This document shows, one piece after another, positions 62,201-64,000 of a DNA stretch of 64,000 nt (position 1 is the stretch's first letter; each line of letters starts with the position of its first letter). The DNA comes from Pachypanchax playfairii. Its lineage: Eukaryota > Chordata > Actinopteri > Cyprinodontiformes > Aplocheilidae. The stretch covers positions 917,544-981,543 of the forward strand of contig SSNP01000052.1 of NCBI GenBank assembly GCA_006937955.1, in the 5' to 3' direction. A program made the translations under genes and the position numbers. The notes under the pieces were generated by a model. It saw only the letters and a list, made by a program, of their open reading frames with translations, ran no database searches and was not told the origin of the DNA.

Positions 62201-62214
62201 CCAGCTGGTTCCAC
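46240..62214 (-). CDS. cacna1g: T-type voltage-gated calcium channel alpha-1 (Cav3.1-like), last ten coding exons
   Basis: Pore-forming subunit of a low-voltage-activated calcium channel in the plasma membrane. Exons: 62214-62081, 60561-60491, 58630-58552, 58268-58147, 58003-57581, 55634-55491, 53787-53665, 51989-51782, 51599-51430 and 47211-46240. Together they encode 814 residues plus stop, with every junction in phase. Visible: domain IV S3 ([15 protein letters not shown]), S4 with regular arginines ([12 protein letters not shown], then VLKLLK), S5, pore loop [11 protein letters not shown] with the domain IV Asp of the T-type EEDD filter, S6 ([17 protein letters not shown]), then the acidic [19 protein letters not shown] helix. 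There is no IQ motif, as expected for Cav3. C-terminal [32 protein letters not shown] and LRRR-SSDSKD blocks favour Cav3.1 over Cav3.2 or Cav3.3. The 5' part lies outside the window. Confidence 0.9.
47212..51429. other. cacna1g last intron: contents
   Basis: A 4.2-kb intron. Holds a hAT-like terminus at about 47512 (TTAGGGTTGGGCATCGTTTG), the family A MITE at 49951, and otherwise AT-rich sequence without exons that I can recognise. Confidence 0.5.
49951..50521. mobile_element. TTAA-bounded MITE, family A copy 2, in a cacna1g intron
   Basis: Ends TTAAAGCTATAGTGCGTAAC and the inverted GCGCACTATAGCTTTAA. The outer about 200 bases match 30658-31737 closely (CCGATCGGCTCCTCAAACAT; CGCTAGGGGGCGACAGAAGT). 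Short interior, no transposase. Confidence 0.75.
51430..51599 (-). CDS. cacna1g: cacna1g exon: Ser/Arg-rich C-terminal segment
   Basis: 170 nt, GTGCAG acceptor and CAG/GTGACT donor. Encodes [16 protein letters not shown] to [12 protein letters not shown]. Frame is fixed by the split Gly codon shared with the previous exon. Confidence 0.85.
51782..51989 (-). CDS. cacna1g: cacna1g exon: [11 protein letters not shown] block
   Basis: 208 nt, GTCCAG acceptor and TCAG/GTGATG donor, ending phase 1. Encodes [20 protein letters not shown] then [14 protein letters not shown]. Confidence 0.88.
53665..53787 (-). CDS. cacna1g: cacna1g exon: [11 protein letters not shown] block
   Basis: 123 nt in phase 0 at both ends, so it can be skipped without a frame change. 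Encodes [17 protein letters not shown] to [12 protein letters not shown] and LTSLECN. The corresponding segment of mammalian CACNA1G is known to be alternatively spliced. Confidence 0.85.
55491..55634 (-). CDS. cacna1g: cacna1g exon: C-terminal [12 protein letters not shown] block
   Basis: 144 nt. Encodes [20 protein letters not shown] then [18 protein letters not shown] and a Lys-rich end. The acceptor is a CAG-CAG tandem, so one Gln may be optional. The donor AAG/GTCAAT is weak, consistent with alternative use as reported for this region of Cav3 genes. Confidence 0.78.
56470..57250 (+). mobile_element. Tc1/mariner-type remnant (family W copy 2), decayed
   Basis: Starts CAGCCACTTTATTAGGTACA, the terminus seen at 34272. 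It runs through decayed transposase sequence, including a frame reading [13 protein letters not shown] (first catalytic Asp region). It ends near TCTTGAACATGACAATGAGT. Several stops and deletions; lies in a cacna1g intron on the strand opposite to the gene. Confidence 0.7.
57581..58003 (-). CDS. cacna1g: cacna1g exon: domain IV S6 and proximal C-terminus
   Basis: 423 nt, TTTTTAG acceptor and GAG/GTAAAC donor. Encodes [18 protein letters not shown]6, the acidic helix and a Ser/Pro-rich segment ending SSPEPQLE. Confidence 0.92.
58147..58268 (-). CDS. cacna1g: cacna1g exon: domain IV pore loop
   Basis: 122 nt, TTTAG acceptor and AAG/GTGAAA donor. Encodes [16 protein letters not shown], then [14 protein letters not shown], including the selectivity-filter Asp. 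Confidence 0.92.
58552..58630 (-). CDS. cacna1g: cacna1g exon: domain IV S5
   Basis: 79 nt, CTGCAG acceptor and TTAA/GTAAGG donor. Encodes [20 protein letters not shown] and ELFGDL. Confidence 0.92.
58960..59180 (+). repeat. Dispersed repeat shared with 41150-41270
   Basis: Shares ACGACTGG-CCAA, TGTGTCTCTTTCCTGT, CATCCTGAGCCTGGTTCT and TTGAGGTTTCTTCC blocks. Common fish interspersed sequence; class not resolved. Confidence 0.5.
59181..62080. other. cacna1g introns around the S4-S5 exon
   Basis: Apart from exon 60491-60561, only AT-rich intron sequence with short microsatellites (AAT run at 60730-60748). Nothing else recognised. Confidence 0.5.
60491..60561 (-). CDS. cacna1g: cacna1g exon: end of S4 and S4-S5 linker
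   Basis: 71 nt, CACAG acceptor and CAG/GTGTGC donor. Encodes [20 protein letters not shown] and ALPQ, almost unchanged across T-type channels. Confidence 0.92.
62081..62214 (-). CDS. cacna1g: cacna1g exon: domain IV S3-S4
   Basis: Encodes WNQLDLAIV to RVLRIAR, the voltage sensor. It begins with the last base of a split Arg codon after a GGAG acceptor and ends AAGAG/GTACAG, phase 1. Confidence 0.9.
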
Positions 62215-63173
62215 CTCCACACACATGCATACAAACACTAATCAGTACCACTTACATCATTTTCATTCCCTGAAACCTTTGAAAATGTGATTCCCTGTGA
62301 GAACAGATCAGTAAAAGTACCACCATTTCTTCCCTATGAGTCATCTCCTTCCATACAGAGGCACTAAATCAATAAAATGTGACTTGGACTAAAATCAGAA
62401 CTGAGTCAAGAAGTTGAGCAAAATATCAGTTTCCACTTTCAAATTAGTTCCGCTTGGACATGACCAAATGTTGCTGTTTGTAAGACGTTATTGTAAGTTA
62501 AATTAGGAAGAACCTTGTGGCTCTAACCAGTTATCAATGAGACAATACATCTATTAATGATTTATTATCTAAAATGCTTACATCTAACTACCAGTTGGAT
62601 TTGTCTCCTTGTTGTAGTGAGTAATACTGTTTGCTCCTTCTCACCCATTTTTCTTCTGTATTGCCTCTATTGGAATTAACTTTTTTCAGTAGTAGGTTTA
62701 TAGCAGTTGTTGTGAATTCCTTCTCTGTCACTATGGTGACTGATAGAGAATGGAAAACATAGAATTATACACGTTCATGCCTGACACCAACTTTGAAGAA
62801 ATCTCCTGCATGACCTGTGTGCAGCAGTCACACAGGCCCTGTTATCTGACCCGCTACTGTTCTCAGACTTACACATTCTCCCTCAGAACACTTTGTTTTT
62901 CTTAATCCAAGGTAACTGCGAGGCGCCAGCCACTACTGGCTCCACTGATTTGTAGTGATGATTCATGTTATCTATTATTGCTGTTTCTAAGTGAATAAAG
63001 ACACTGAGCTGAAGAGGGACCAGCGGAGTTATCAGGGCTGTCTTGCGGACATGATGCAAGCGCTGATTCTCTCCTCGGCTGAGTTTTGGACCAAACTTCT
63101 TGAGTGATCGTATTTCTTATATTTATAATAATGGAAGGTTTTGATAGAATAAGGAAAAAACCTAACATTTTCT

Positions 63174-63191
63174 TGGTGCCGTGAACCCGTT
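63174..63191 (+). other. Retroviral primer-binding-like site (tRNA-His-like)
   Basis: The first 11 bases, TGGTGCCGTGA, would pair with the CCA end and acceptor stem of tRNA-His. The following bases differ from the usual tRNA-His site, so the primer assignment is tentative. Confidence 0.5.
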
Positions 63192-63830
63192 TCGCAACAT
63201 ACTCCATCGCTGACGGAAGAGGACGACAGCTGAAGACCGTGCACGGCCAGGAGAGTCATAGGACCCTGGTGAAAAGTCCCGGGGGCTGAATTGCCAGCTG
63301 GGCCAGCTGGATAGGTCGACCTCAACCGCCAACGTGGAATTGACGCGATTCGAGCGAGAAGAATCCATCACTCAACAAGGGGTAAGAAGTGCTGGTTTCG
63401 TTGTTTAAGCTGTTTGGTGTATGAGCTGTGTTTTAAAGTGAAGCAAGTTGTGTTTGGGACTGACGGACTGTTATTGAGAGTCAGTATTGTACGCACTGCC
63501 TCCGTCCGGGAGTTAGGCTTTATAACCTGTACTTAGAGTAACTTCAAGTATTGTCAGTGTTATCCCTGATGACCGCCTCGCTCCGGCATTAGCCTCTTCA
63601 ATCCGTACTTCAATAACTCCTCCCAAAGCGTTTGTGTTTGCATAAAATCCACTATACGATCATAGAATGTTTAACAATGTGTTGAAACCGAGTGACTGGC
63701 CACAAGATCTAAGTATTGCTGTTTGTGTGGCAGTTGTTGTCGCTGTTCGGGTCCTTGTCATTGTAATTGGGATAGATGTCGCAGGACATCGGTAATATTT
63801 AAGTCTGTACAGCACTCAATTGTTTGAACG

Positions 63831-64000
63831 ATGGGAAACTCACAGTCAACTGCTGATTTGACTGGTGATGTGAAATACATGTATTTGAAGGACCCAGATA
63901 ACGTGAAGTTCTTGTTGAAATAGCAGAAGAAATATGATGTTGACAGGAAGTGGAGCGACCAGTAACAAAAACAGTAAAATCAGAAGAAATAATAAGAGGA
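63831..64000 (+). pseudogene. Start of retroviral gag, broken by early stops
   Basis: The ATG at 63831 begins a frame with Gly2 and Ser/Thr nearby (N-myristoylation pattern of matrix proteins). It is interrupted by TAG at codon 31 (63921-63923) and TAA at codon 45 (63963-63965). Both lie far too early for the regulated Gag-Pol readthrough that some retroviruses use, so this is decay. Most of the gene is beyond the window. Confidence 0.55.

Larger units (their letters stand above)
62500..64000 (+). mobile_element. Endogenous retrovirus, 5' end only (runs off the window)
   Basis: Order of signals on the plus strand: poly(A) signal AATAAA at 62994 inside a probable LTR; a primer-binding-like site TGGTGCCGTGAACCCG from 63174; a leader of about 650 bases with a splice-donor-like GG/GTAAGA at 63382; and an ATG at 63831 followed by a myristoylation-type MGNS start, as in retroviral Gag. 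The left LTR edge is not identified; 62500 is a rough guess. The element lies antisense to cacna1g, presumably within an intron. Coding sequence is already interrupted, so the copy is defective as read here. Confidence 0.65.

Noticed and set aside
63921..63923. TAG in retroviral gag as a programmed readthrough site
   Set aside because: It lies at codon 31 of the matrix region and is followed by TAA 14 codons on; known readthrough is at the gag-pol border.

Overview
The window is vertebrate nuclear DNA, and almost certainly from a ray-finned (teleost) fish. It holds two recognisable protein-coding genes with GT-AG introns, long AT-rich non-coding DNA, and a repeat content typical of fish: Tc1-like and hAT DNA transposons, TTAA-flanked MITEs, tRNA-type SINEs, non-LTR retrotransposons, an endogenous retrovirus and many microsatellites. 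No bacterial-type operons, CRISPR arrays or rRNA genes are visible.

Layout. (1) 306-1470, minus strand: a complete two-coding-exon urotensin II receptor gene (uts2r, 363 codons), with a probable 5' untranslated exon ending at 2316. (2) 1.5-46 kb: intergenic DNA dominated by repeats. It contains an apparently intact Tc1-like transposon (8748-10349), a broken sister copy (35450-37152) that sits inside two older elements, and nested hAT elements (37971-40170). It also has several TTAA-bounded MITEs (23840, 30658, 32296, 42283) and two large minisatellites (36-bp unit, 12461-15478; 30-bp unit, 17813-19335). Each minisatellite can be traced to one segment of the retroelement around it. (3) 46240-62214, minus strand: the last ten coding exons of a T-type voltage-gated calcium channel alpha-1 gene (cacna1g-like), from domain IV S3/S4 to the stop codon. 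The rest of the gene lies beyond the right edge. (4) About 62.5-64 kb, plus strand: the 5' end of an endogenous retrovirus (probable LTR, tRNA-His-like primer site, leader, start of gag with early stops), apparently inserted antisense in a cacna1g intron.

The two genes are separate membrane-signalling genes on the same strand. One is a peptide-hormone GPCR and the other a low-voltage-activated calcium channel; nothing here shows that they are co-regulated. Both were assigned from conserved motifs in the translation, and exon borders were set by reading frame plus splice consensus. No search was run.

The most unusual content is the 12-20 kb segment. There a minus-strand LINE remnant and a minus-strand SINE, about 2 kb apart, have each amplified one internal segment (84 x 36 bp and about 51 x 30 bp). 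The register is almost perfect in the first array and perfect in the second. The nested transposons also give a readable relative order of insertions. I did not find a convincing new enzymatic or defence system.
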